Shown here in pieces: positions 22,680-33,420 of a DNA stretch of 64,000 bases; the first letter of the stretch is position 1; each line of letters opens with the position of its first letter. The position numbers and the translations under genes are program-made. The notes beneath the pieces are model-generated. The model was not told the origin of the DNA. It saw only the letters and a list, made by a program, of their open reading frames with translations, and searched no databases. Origin of the DNA: Irpex lacteus (Eukaryota; Basidiomycota; Agaricomycetes; Polyporales; Irpicaceae). Location of the stretch: positions 992,001 to 1,056,000 of the forward strand of contig MQVO02000010.1 in the NCBI GenBank assembly GCA_001986395.2, given 5' to 3'.

Positions 22680-24000
22680 AATGTTATTTGGGCCCTCCCC
22701 TGAGTGTGTGATCTATGGGAGGACACTTTTTGGGGGGGAGGTGGAGGAAAAGGAAGACATCCTCACTGAGTCACCCCCAGAGCATCTACCATCAATTTGG
22801 ATCATGTAAGGGAAATTATAGGGCACACATATTTGAGGTTTAGTTCATTGCCAGAGTTCTCCATCCTGCCTGTAGAAAGCTGGCCACAATGCCATGTGAC
22901 CAGTTGATTGCTATATGAAGACACACTCTGGGGGACTCAAAAAATGATACAGACGTATCATATATACTCTACAGCAATTTTCTAAAATGTCTAAGGACCC
23001 CCATCAATTCCTCCCCTAAAATAGTGTGGGGTGCAGGGGAGAAGGAGCACATGATTCAGATCTCACCCAACAGTGAAGCTATCGTCCTAGTTCCTTTTGT
23101 ATACTCTAGATATAGTATGGGATATTAGAAAGCATGCTCCAAATCATTATTTGAATCATCCCTTCCTTCCTGATCAGCCTAGCCACAGTGTCAGGCACAC
23201 TCCTGCAGATCTCCACCCAGGCATGTGATTGAGGCCTGAAAACTACATCAGGATGTGTATAACACACTCAAATATAATTATGAATATTGGCTAAAGCTCC
23301 CCATCAAAGCTGCAAACTGCTGTAGGCGCTTTTTGGGAGGGGGAGGGGAGAAGAAGCACATGAGTCATATCTTAACTACCAGTGAAGCTATCTTCAAAAT
23401 TTCTTTTGATCCCTGGTCAGTACACCATATAGAATTAGGATACACATCTCTGATCATTATTAGGGGCCCCATTCATCCTGGATCAACCTGGTCACATTTT
23501 CAGGCATCCCCATGCAGATCCATATCAAGCGGTCGTTTGATAAGCCCCAAAATTTTCCCAGACATGCTCTATATACCCAATATCACTATCATAAATTTCC
23601 TAGACAATCTCCCTATCGGTTCATGCACTAGAAAAGGATCTGTGTGCATCAAATCCAGGTCTGGCTAGATTTGATATTGATTCGCATTTTTTACACTTTC
23701 TAGGCATTCTCTGAGAAAAGTAATCATATATTTTGAATCACACAAGTCTAAAAAACATTGCTACATAAAGTTGCCCTAAGACATCCAGGAGGCTGCACCA
23801 ATACCATGTCCCATCAATTTTGTGGCCACAATCAAAATTAGCAAAATAAGCGCCCACGATTGTAGTCTTATTGGAACACTACTACCTGGCCACACTTCAT
23901 ATTAGGCATCCAGACGGGATCTGATATACCCCCTAGGCCTTGAAAGTGGTATTTTTTGATGCGACCACTTTTCAGCATTCTGCGCTTTTGGGCGCTTTTT
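22680..24000. repeat. Repeat family E: three diverged tandem units and a GTGGCCAC block
   Basis: Units beginning near 22717, 23020 and 23325 share a G-rich stretch, then AGTGAAGCTATC, then GATCA.CCT..…CA, at about 300-bp spacing. The right part (23480-24000) is related in inverted orientation to 56600-57150 and more weakly to 43870-44100. Shared words include TTTTGATGCGACCACTTTTC and ATTTTGTGGCCACAATCAAA. No coding function was recognised. Confidence 0.6.
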
Positions 24001-24791
24001 TATTTTCTTATTGATCCCATCAATGTGTGGCCACAGGTACCCTTCCAATATGGTAGTACTTGCAGGTGTCAAAAGTCATGCAAATCGCATGTCGAGGCTC
24101 ACAACCATACTTAGATGCCAGAAGTACTTTAAAAATCATAAAAATATTTGTATGTGTACTATAGTATGGTTAGAACTCGTAGTAAGCAGTCCATCCTCAA
24201 AGAGTTACTCACTCATGGTCAGTATGGTGAAGAAGTCCGGCATCTTAGAGCTCATGATTTGATAGCTGTAAAATGACAAAAGTCAGACCATAGAAGCTGC
24301 AACTTTGATAAACAATGGTTTATCCTTTAAATATTGGCTTAGTGAAATTTTGAATTTGTGATATGTCTGATTCACGATGAGGGATTTTTAACATGGCAGC
24401 CTTCGACAGGCGGTCTTGGCCTATCAAGCACTAAATAAGGCAAAGATCAGCACAATGGCGAGCACATTGCAGCTCACCTCTGGATATGAATCTTACAAAA
24501 CTTGGCAGGCAGTATCTGGAGATGTTAGACTTACTTTTGGGATAGAAACCGTGAAATTTACCTGTCTACTGGCTGACTTGGATTTTCGGAGTTTGAGAGA
24601 AGTGCTCATAGCATACGAAGTATTCATTTTAATTCTACTAAGTCTATACATTTATGCCATATACTATCCTCTGTTACCCCACAAATATTTTGGAATCCAT
24701 TTGAGGTCTTGTTCTCGCATAATTTGCTACCGTATGTTAAGACAACAGTAGGAGATTTTAATACAATCTTGTGTACCACTACTGTGTCATC
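24001..24791. other. 3' flank of the SNF2-like gene; nothing recognised
   Basis: A 111-codon plus-strand frame at 24416-24751 has no family that I recognise. No repeat ends are visible. Confidence 0.3.
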
Positions 24792-24806
24792 CTAGTCTCT
24801 GGCCTT
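24792..24806 (-). pseudogene. Last codons of the SNF2-like gene, cut off by hAT1
   Basis: If the hAT element and one copy of its 8-bp duplication are removed, the basic C-terminal tail (…QPKNKGKG) ending at 30387 runs on in frame into KARD and a TAG at 24792-24794. The insertion therefore fell inside the final coding exon. Confidence 0.7.
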
Positions 24807-25022
24807 ACCCTTGCTAAAGCATAGCACGGGTGCAGGTTACCTGTGGCTCATCATAGGTAGATCCGTACTGTTACCTATAGGTAGTTGGACCCGCAGGTCA
24901 TATGTACCTGTCATATGGGTCAGGCGTGGGTGCAGGTCAAGTCATATCAAAGTTTGTATACCTGCGGGTAGATCCGCAGGTCCATATATAATAATTCAAT
25001 TTAATTACATATTTAATCATCG

Positions 25023-27899
25023 ACATTGATGACGGTCTGCGCAGCTTCTATGAGGCTCTCTTTCCCTTTCTTAGGACGCTTACACTTGTCCCTGAACACC
25101 TGCAAGATATGCTCTTCTGGGATGAGGCCCGACATCGAGGCCCATGAGCTTAGAATCGTCGCCGCGCGAGTTGACTCGTCGCTGAAAGCACGCTCGACGT
25201 CTGTCGACGATGCAGGTGCGGACAGAAAGTCCAGGCACATTTGTGCGAAGGCCTTCTTCTCGGGGCTGCTACTTGACATCAGTACCCCATGCCAGTGCAT
25301 GATAGGGTCGCTAACGTCGCTATCGCACGGAGTGAGGAGGTACTCTTCAAGTACATCAACGGCTGCGCCCGTCCGTCCCCACTGATCGAGCCGCGCGAAG
25401 CGGTTGCTCGGCTGTCGACGAGTTACCTGAAAAGGAATACTTAGTCTCGCACCACTAGTGAATATAGAACTACGCACCGTGTGAGAGGTTGCTGTTGTTG
25501 TCGTTGAAGGCCCAGGCTGTACGTTCGAGACAGCAGTCGGAGTGGCCGGCTTGTAATGCTTCCACTGGTCGCGCACGAGATTCTCGGCAGTTTTGATCCA
25601 GTCCGACGGCCAGTTCATCTCGGCGAAGTACTTGGTCTTGTACCGTGGGTGAAGAACTAGTATTGCAGCCCGGTATTATCAACCATCACCGTCAACAATT
25701 ATAATAAAAGGACTTACTCATTGCGACACGGTGCATGACAGATTCATCCGTCTTCGAATAGTATTTGTTAAGTACAGCGAGGCCGCGTGCAGCAGCCACG
25801 CGCACCATATCCATGGTCTTGTCACTCTCGATGACATCCTCAAGTGTGCCAGTGAGAGTGTCGATCACGGGGATGACTTGGTGAAGAAGGGGAATGTCGG
25901 TTTGCGAGGTGTGCTTCGTAGCTAAAAGGAAGTCCTACAAACGATAGGCTCAATGCGTCAGTATCCGTGGATGAAAGAGGGCTATGCACGAACTCACCCC
26001 AAGAACCTCGTCAAGCTGAATGAGCATATCCCATTCTTTTTCTTCCAAACGGCAGTGCTTCAGACCTCCTGCTTTTGGCTCCTTGTCGTACTTTCCCATC
26101 GCAAACAGACCGTCAAGGGCCGGACGGAGCTCGAGTGCGCGTTCGATTGCACTCGAGACAGAGTTCCACCTGGTGTCGATCGCACGGATCGGCACCTTGA
26201 AGGCTATCTTGGCCTTGACGCAGTTTACACGGAGGTCCTCCCGTATCGTTGGAGAGTGGAAGACCCGCTTGGCCAAGGTCTTAAGCTGTTTATAACCGGT
26301 AAGCGACACTTCCGTTCAGGAGAAGAACCAGGTTTACATACCTTGTAGACCGCCGACCGGCCCAGTTGCTCCTCGTCCTCGTCCAACATATACTCTTGGC
26401 CGACCTCCCGAATGATATCTTCCAGATCGCGTTGATCAGCCGCTTCGCGTTCTTGGTCGAGTTCGAATTCTTCGACAGTATCGTCTGTATGAGCTGCGCT
26501 GGTTCCATCTTTGTCACTTGCGGCCTCTAACTGTGCGTCGTTGTCACCAACGATGTCGTCGCTGTCGTCGTCGGCGGTGACATCGACGTTGGTGGGCTTC
26601 TTGCTGAAGCCCGACAGTATAGCCTAGATATGTAGATAAGTACTAGAGCTGCTACGACAAGATAATACACATACCTTGACCACTAGATTAAGAATATGAC
26701 AAAAGCACCTCACACGAGTCTGCACCGAGTTCAGACCACCGAGAGACTCAAGCTCGGTGACCATTGTGTCGTTGTTGCTGGCATTATCGCATATTTGACC
26801 CAGTATCTATCGGAATGCCTGATGAGTAGTTGCACAAGAACCCGACAATGTCATGCACGGCATACCTTGGTGTCGATTCCGAGTTCTTTAAGGCATCGAG
26901 TCAACTCGGAGGCCAGGTATGCCCCCGTATGTCCTTGCTTCAGCCTGATTAAACAAAAGTGAGGTGAGCATTGTAAACAAGTCAACACGGACGATACTCA
27001 CTTGATAAAGTCAAGGATAAAATAAACTACCTTTCCGTCCACCACGCGGTGGACGGTTACACCTAGAAACGACAGTACGTTGGGCGATGTCCACCCATCA
27101 AAGCCAAGGTGGAGGCGTCCAGGGTAGTCTTGCAGTACCTTCGCCACATGACTTCGAGCTAGGCCAAATATTTCGCGGACGTCGCGAGAGATCGTGGAGG
27201 GGCTTGGAATTTCGACCTTTGCAAACAGCATACGAAAGATCGCGATGAGCTCCGGATCTTGAACAATCTGGAAGGGGCGATGTCGACGTGCAACCCAAAT
27301 GCTGAGGAGATAGCGCATCCTCGCCGCACTGTAGGTCGACCCCTGTGCGAACGTTGCGATGCTTTTGTCTTGAGCAGCGACCGGAGGCGCGCAAGAGTTG
27401 ACGTGTCGAGATAAGTTGCCTGTCGACTGGTCTTCTCGAGAGCGTGTTATAGCGACGGAAGAGCTAGAATTAAATACCATCAGCTTGTCATATTAACGAT
27501 TGATACCGTTCATGTATGCACGTACTTCGTTAGGCATTGAAAGCGATATCTAACGACATTCTTTACTTTATCCTCAACAATATCTGGCGGGGTGCAGAAG
27601 TGGTCGTAATAATCGGACTCCCATGTCTTCATTTGTATTGCTACACGTCAGAGAACTCTGTAGTAGCAGTACAACGATTTGTCGAATATTATTCATGTCT
27701 TACCGAGAATCTCCTCATTACTCCTCGTACCCACTCCGTACTTCTCCTTGAACGCTTGATGTTTGTCAATCGAAGGCTCGGGTGAAGGGCTTGTGTCCCG
27801 CTCAGACTCGCTGGCACCACTGCCGTCACTGGGGCTCTTGGACTGAGCCCGTTTGCGTTTCTTAGCAGGCCTCGTGGACTTCTTGGACTTAGGCGGCAT
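25023..27899 (-). pseudogene. hAT transposase of hAT1, probably defective
   Basis: The gene is spliced; exon 1 is 27899-27704 with a basic, Ser-rich N-terminus. Next come a BED-like finger (WESDYYDHF…YRFQC…NLSRHVNSC), the RNase H-like core with Asp in LGFDGWTSPN, Asp in ICDNASNN, the RCFCHILNLV motif and DTRWNSV, and the C-terminal dimerisation region with the catalytic Glu in ASSTDVERAFS. After AFS the protein passes straight to DESTRAA. The hAT2 protein has about 15 more residues there (VERVFSQGRILLN…RLSAESTRA), so hAT1 seems to have an in-frame deletion next to the catalytic Glu. Intron borders were placed by eye. The neighbouring accessory gene lies upstream on the same strand. Confidence 0.85.
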
Positions 27900-28967
27900 C
27901 GTCGACAAGGGGACTGAAGGCAAACGGAGGTGAGTCAAGGGGGTGTGTCGGTGCAAGGACGAAAAGTAAAAGACAGAACAAATACTCACTAAGACAGATG
28001 GGGAGAAACACGATGATAGCGAGTGACTAGGCCACTGAGCACTCCATTCGGCCGACGTCTTCCTGTAAAATAAACGGGGAAACGGATAGAGCTATCGCCA
28101 AGTGATGCGTATATACGGATGTGCATATTTTGAGCCAATAGGGGGGGAGGATGAGCGTGGTGGTGGTGGACAGACGGAGGCAAATGTGGCCAGCGTCTTT
28201 TACCTGTACAGGTGTCGCCGGGTGTCCCACGGTTCGTATCATTCGCTTAACTAGCTGGAAACGGAGCCTTACCTCCTCTTTGCTTTCTACGCTCAACTTC
28301 CACTCTTGCTAAGCATCCTAGGCCTTCACCTCTTTACAGTACGTCGAAATATCGCCTGCAGTCGGTCTTGAGTGGTATGTTTTCTTCTTTGCTGTTCCTA
28401 GTGATCGAGATTGTCGCTGAGATGAAAATATTCGTCAGATTCATTTACCTGGGATGCTCGGCGCAAGGCAAGTTTCGGCCATGATACAATCTGAAATCGA
28501 GGGGCTGAAAACCACGCTCTGAGCCAGTGGGACAGTAATAGTAAGTCAATGAATAATAATCTAGGAAGGAGAAACTAACTTCGATACCTCCACAGGATTG
28601 CTTACGATGCAGCGCACAGTGAGGAGAGGGTTCGGAACTCAAAGGTTGAGGGATACACGGCGTATAGGGCTAAGTGAGTGACAAGATCGCATGACTGAGT
28701 ATTGCAACCGTGCTGATTGGAACTCTGCAATCGACTCCGGGAGCTCTCAATGCCGAACGCGACTGACGAATGTCCAGCCGTCATATACACTGCGTCCGGC
28801 AGCAATCGCGGTGAACGTCCGACCCTGTGACTGCAAAACCGTCAAGACCTCGGTATCCGACTCAACTCAAGTCAACCATAGCCCTGCGGGGATTCTACGA
28901 GGTGAGTACACCATCTGTGAGAGTTATAGAAACCATCAAGCTCACGCAAGCACGCACCCAATAGATA

Positions 28968-29323
28968 TGGCTACAGCATCTGAGTCCACCGTTCCAATGA
29001 ACTGGCCACTTGCCGTGGCTATTGTCTTGTTGTCCGAGTATCCGGAATACGTACGAGACGACCCCAGCGGCGTTACAATGCTCACACGACGTCCTCCGCA
29101 AGATATCGCATTCATACCCGACGACTGTCTCTACATTCTGGCGGTATTCGCAACTGCCCTCCGCCTCATAAGGTATAATGTCACCGGACTGCGGTCGTCG
29201 ACATCCCACTTCATTCACAACTTACTCGGCCTATACCGTGACTGGGACTTAGAGGGTGACGCGCGGTTGACTAGTGGTGGAGTAGAAAGGGCGCGCAATG
29301 TATTTGAGCGGGCATTTGACTAG
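28968..29323 (+). CDS. Third open frame of hAT1, unknown function
   Basis: The frame encodes 118 residues starting MATASESTVPMNWPLAVAIV and ending VERARNVFERAFD. It has no motif that I recognise and no clear transmembrane segment. A possible 5' leader intron (GTGAGT at about 28900 to AATAG at about 28965) lies directly upstream. It sits between the divergent transposase and the accessory gene and has no counterpart in hAT2. It could be a captured gene or an unused frame. Confidence 0.4.
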
Positions 29324-29426
29324 TAAATAGAATTGTCTGATCTCGACAAAGTGTATTTCTCTAATCTAAAGGTGTGACAAAGCAAACAGCGCGTAGTGAG
29401 TGATGGCTAGTAGCGAGGTAAACAAA

Positions 29427-30128
29427 CTATGGCTGAATGTTATTATCACTATGCATGGCCATTGAGATTCGGAGCGCAAATGCTGTTTCAAGCTCTGAGT
29501 CAAGTACGAGCCTCCAATACCACTCAGTATGATCCGCCTCGTTGAAGTATTGAATAATCTCGTTGTAAAGAATGCGTGGAGGCTTCGGCAAGTCGCATTC
29601 TGCAAAGATAGCCCTGCAAGCCTGCCCGAATCGTACATCCGTAAACGCCACATTTTCGACCGCTTCTGGTTCTGTGGTAGGATCGGCTGAGTTTGATCAA
29701 ATAATTAGCAAACGTCACGAACACAGCTGCTTAGATGATATCAAATGTAACCAACTCACCGGACGACGAATTCGATGTATCGCTAGCACTATCGCTGTGC
29801 TCTGAGTCCATCGCAGAGTCCGAATCGTGCAGCACATCATGCACTGGCTGGTTGTTTTCGGGGGCCTGGTGTACTTCATTTGGATAGAACTGTTAGTAGA
29901 TAGTGTGTTAGTCCGAGTCAATAATGAGTAGAGTGCAAATCTCGCACGACTCACTCGTCCAGGAGCTCCAAAGAGAAGTTGGCCCATACGAAAATGAGCT
30001 GTCGAGATTCCTCCACGGAGGTAGATTATCTCGCGCTCCTGGGTTTCAAGTCGCCTCTCCAAGGTAATATTTCTCGCCTGGACTCGCTCCAAAGTCTTTC
30101 GGAGCTCTGCAACTTCTTCGTTTGACAT
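29427..30128 (-). CDS. hAT accessory coiled-coil protein (hAT1)
   Basis: Three exons (30128-29955, 29889-29760, 29686-29427) join in phase to give 187 residues. The N-terminus (MSNEEVAELRKTLERVQARN…) is a predicted coiled coil of about 40 residues. Exon 2 is an acidic/Ser linker (HDSDSAMDSEHSDSASDTSN). The last exon, about 86 codons, holds a domain with ADHTEWYWRLVL and LRISMAMHSD. The accessory gene of hAT2 has the same order: coiled coil, then an 86-codon last exon with PHEDWFWNIL and VEAMHLD. It sits upstream of the transposase on the same strand in both elements. Function is unknown; a role as dimer partner or regulator of the transposase is inference. There is no sign of decay. Confidence 0.75.
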
Positions 30129-30386
30129 CTCGGGCAGGTAGTGGAAGGTGTAGAGATGCAATCAATGCATTAATTTGACTACCGAATTGTACATGTAATA
30201 TATCTGAGTCAGCAAATAATGACCCATGGGTCGACCCGTCGGCTGTAGGTACCCAGACTCGTAGGTCAGGTACTTGTGAGCCCAATACCCGTGTGGCTCT
30301 AGGTACGATATGTGGACACTAACTTACCTGTGGGTGCGGGTGCGGGTTGATCCGCGGGTGCACCCGTGCAGAGCTTTAACCCTTGC

Positions 30387-32378
30387 CTTTGTTCTTGGGC
30401 TGAGTCTTGGGCTGGGTCTTGGGCTGGGTCTTGCCCTTGCCCTTGCTTTTGACGTTAGCAAGTGCTTTGGCCTCAGTATTAGCACTGCTCTTTGCGGCAT
30501 TGACTAGCGAAGCCGGATCGTTTTGCTCGGTGTGATAAATCAAGGCTTTGTTGTCTTCTTGATTCTCGTTCCTCAGCATACTCGCTGTGCTGGAGATAAG
30601 CTGATTGTTAGAAAGCCATACGAGAATTATACCTAGAGTAGGGCGCCTCCCAACAAACATATCGTGCATGGAGCCCTTACCTTTAGAGAGATCCTTCAGG
30701 AACTCATTGGAGAATCCTACCACAATGACTTGCTACGACTGGAATTGATGCCAAACACACCTGATGACCTGAAGCATATCTAGATCTTGTAGCTCTATTA
30801 GAACAGCAGGAATGAGACAAATATGAGATTAACTCACTGCAATAATCATGATATTCACAAAATTGAGATTCAGCCTCGTGCTTCCTACACTGGAGATGAT
30901 GAGCACGACATTCTTGAAAACATCCAGCTCATGAGCGTGAAGGTTTAGGTTCATCTCCACAGGGTCTGGCATGAGTCAAAGAGGCTTGTTCTCGAAGTCC
31001 ATTATGCGAAGAGTCCAACAAAAAGTGCAGCCAGCGGAAAAAGTGCAGAGAAGATTGAAACACTTGGCACAGACAAGAGAGAAAGAACCATGATTGTGCT
31101 GGATGTCCGATGCAGTGAGAAGGTCAGATGTGTCGGCCTCAGTGAGTGAAGCGACCTCCTTGCAATCTTTTGCCTGAGTCTTGTGTGTCTCCTTCACCAC
31201 GGCCTTTTGGTTCTCTTCATCGAGTTTGAGCCCAACAATATTCGCAAGACGCCAAGCATCCTAGGAGCAATTGTCAGAAACAGGTAAAGCGGCCAGACTG
31301 CAGAATCACCTCTGGTTTCGTGATGATAGGTGTTGCAGTTAAGAATATTGCAGCTTCCGAATTCCTGACGAGGGCCTTGATGGCAACAGAAAGGCAATTC
31401 CGGTTGCGAATACTGTAAGCCTCATTGACGGTGAGGATGTCTATAACCTGACCAAAAAGAGTACTAGGAGTGTCTCCTCCAGGCCAAATCACGACTTGAT
31501 CACCCAAGACGGTCAGGGCGTTGTCTATGAGAGGCTGCAGAAAAGAATCAGAAGAAGAATAAATCGATTGATCACGGACTTACACTGTAGCTGACGAGCA
31601 CAATTGTTCGGACTTGGACAGGTTGCTTACTGTGACCAAATGTATTGGTCTACCAGATCTTGCAAGTGGAAAGCCTGCCTTTGTACAAAAGGATGTTGAT
31701 GTGTCCATGAAAGTCTCGAAGCTCTTACTCCCACTGAGCCAGCAACCCCAATGAGGCGATGTCGATACTGATTTCGTCGATTGGACAAGTGGTGTCCTCT
31801 ATGCCAGCTGAGAGTATTGTTAGCAAACAAGATCAAATAACCGACGCAAGACGCAGGGAATAGAGACAGATTGTTGAGAAAGCCACTTAAATAATGAAAT
31901 AGCTAGCTAGGTCAACATCCTCTCTACGTGGGTGCAAGCAGGCACATAAAGCCAGCATTCATGCACTTGCTAGCTGAGCCAGTGGTCACTGCATGCGGCT
32001 GCATATAGACGCAGACAGATTGTCTGAGTACGCACTCACAGGTTAAGCCAGTGTTGACTGCGTGCAGCTGCCTGAGCATATGAACAGGTTGTTTGTGCAC
32101 GCACTGGCCGGCTAGGCCGGCCATTTCTCAATCACATAGTACAAACATCAATAAAAACTCACCCATTGCAGAAGGCAACTTGCCATGTGTCTCATAATAT
32201 GATTGGAGCCAGGGTCTCATCAATATGGCATCGCCGCCTTGCATAGTCTTACCTATGCCAACGGCATCAAATAAAAACGAGGGTTGCCTTCTGCACATCG
32301 GAACAGCAGCGACATGCACACTGACATCCTAATGTCATGAGAGTTTGAACTCCTCCATTCGATCCTTGAGAGGATTGG
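30387..32378 (-). pseudogene. SNF2-like helicase gene, catalytic part, decayed
   Basis: Minus-strand exons include a Walker A-like FDAVGIGKTMQ (about 32235-32266), a block IAQWE..LRDFHGHI..LLYKGR interrupted by TAA at 31725-31727, and motif II/III-like VNEAYSIRN and FLTATPI (31430-31320), where SNF2 proteins have D-E-A-H. A Cys-containing segment (LVCAKCFNLLCTF) follows at about 31080, and a basic KTQPKTQPKTQP tail ends at the hAT1 insertion. SNF2 ATPases remodel chromatin or repair complexes in the nucleus. The Asp-to-Asn and His-to-Tyr changes and the stop indicate a pseudogene. More exons lie beyond hAT2 and HLE A3. Confidence 0.7.
31930..32115. repeat. Imperfect tandem repeat in a helicase intron
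   Basis: There are about three diverged units of 65 bp (CACTGGCT.A.C..…TGCGT…CTG…GCAGC…CATGCAGT). It lies between the exons with the Walker A motif and the IAQWE block, so it expands an intron. Confidence 0.6.
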
Positions 32379-32570
32379 CTCAGAACTAGTGAAAGGCAAG
32401 GGTCACGGTACCCCTCAGGGGTTGGGGGTAAGGGTTGCAGGGGTGAGGGTGAGGGTGAAGTCACTAGAACCCGTCGATTATATCATAACCCTTGGCGACC
32501 CCTACCTATAAAAGCCTCTGTAGTGTAGGTGTTAGTATGTAGTGCGTCGATTTTATATTTTTAGTGATTT

Positions 32571-32604
32571 GTAACCGAGTTCGATTCCTGTATGTGCCAC
32601 TTTA
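32571..32604 (+). repeat. tRNA-like 3' end near the left end of hAT2
   Basis: GTAACCGAGTTCGATTCC is a good B-box/T-arm, and TGTATGTGCCACTTTA follows, much like the tRNA-like segment of the HLE repeats. No matching 5' half was found. A TATAAAAG lies at about 32507. Confidence 0.45.
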
Positions 32605-32687
32605 TTTGTAGCATCACTCCAAAATCGCGCAAGCTGTATCTTTGATAGCATAATTAACTGATACACTCTTGCCAATCTACTCTCACC

Positions 32688-33178
32688 ATGGCATCACAAA
32701 TACACTACCTCGAGAGAACGATAGCAAGCTTCCGAGACTTGATACACGACCTTGAAAACCAACTAGCGGAGAAGGAAGAACGGCTCACAGCTATCACCGA
32801 GGAATTAAAAGCTATGCAGACGAGGATTGGGGAGTTAATCTCAGAGGTTGAAGTGCAGAGGGATGTAAGTTCATCTCGTCTTGAAATGATTCCAACCTTG
32901 AGCTAATCATTTTAGTATAGGCTCCTAATGGAATGGACTTCGTCTCGTTTGGGCCGGCGACCGCATCCGTTATCGAAAGATATAACCTATCGCCTCGAAT
33001 CTATGGAGATCTTCACGGATACTTGAAGGATATACCACACGAAGATTGGTTTTGGAACATACTGACTAATAATAACATCAAGTACGACGAGGCTCGAAGT
33101 ATTGTAGAGGCTATGCATCTTGATACAGGCATCAGCTTTGATGAGGACACCTGTTTACACACTTTCGGACAGAACTAG
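32688..33178 (+). CDS. hAT accessory coiled-coil protein (hAT2)
   Basis: Exons 32688-32864 and 32921-33178 (intron GTAAGT..ATAG) give 144 residues. Residues 1-58 (MASQIHYLERTIASFRDLIH…) form a heptad-rich coiled coil. The C-terminal exon of 86 codons carries FGPATASVIE, PRIYGDLHGYL, IPHEDWFWNILT and ARSIVEAMHLDTG. Shared positions with the hAT1 protein are the F-G-x-A start, an I-Y/L-Y-x-[ED]-[IL] block, H-x-[ED]-W-[YF]-W and A-M-H-x-D. It lacks the acidic linker exon of hAT1. It lies upstream of the transposase on the same strand and is open and correctly spliced although the transposase is broken. Function is unknown. Confidence 0.75.
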
Positions 33179-33420
33179 CAAGGGAGACGAGCAGATATAT
33201 AGTTATAGCTGTAGCCAATACACTGTATATATATGTACTATGCAGTAAAACCGTACACAGTAAGGGATGAGAGCGAGATGATCAGCTCTTGGTCCAGATT
33301 GAAATTTGCGCCAGCCGCGCAAAACACCCCCTTTCCCCTCAATCGGACGGTCTCCTCCGTACAACCTCCTCCCTTTATACCTCTTCCCCCTTCACAACCT
33401 CAAAAGCTCGAACGCTACCG

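Larger units (their letters stand above)
24815..30378 (-). mobile_element. hAT transposon hAT1 (5.56 kb)
   Basis: Terminal inverted repeats TAAAGCATAGCACGGGTGCA (left) and the complement of TGCACCCGTGCAGAGCTTTA (right) are flanked by the 8-bp duplication ACCCTTGC at 24807-24814 and 30379-30386, diagnostic for hAT. Both subterminal regions carry ACCTGYGGGT/GATCCGCGGGT repeats, probably transposase binding sites. It carries a transposase, an accessory coiled-coil gene on the same strand, and a third open frame on the other strand. Confidence 0.96.

Noticed and set aside
30387..30723. A separate small Lys/Gln/Pro-repeat protein
   Set aside because: The frame continues from the helicase gene and, across hAT1, into its stop codon, so it is the C-terminal tail.
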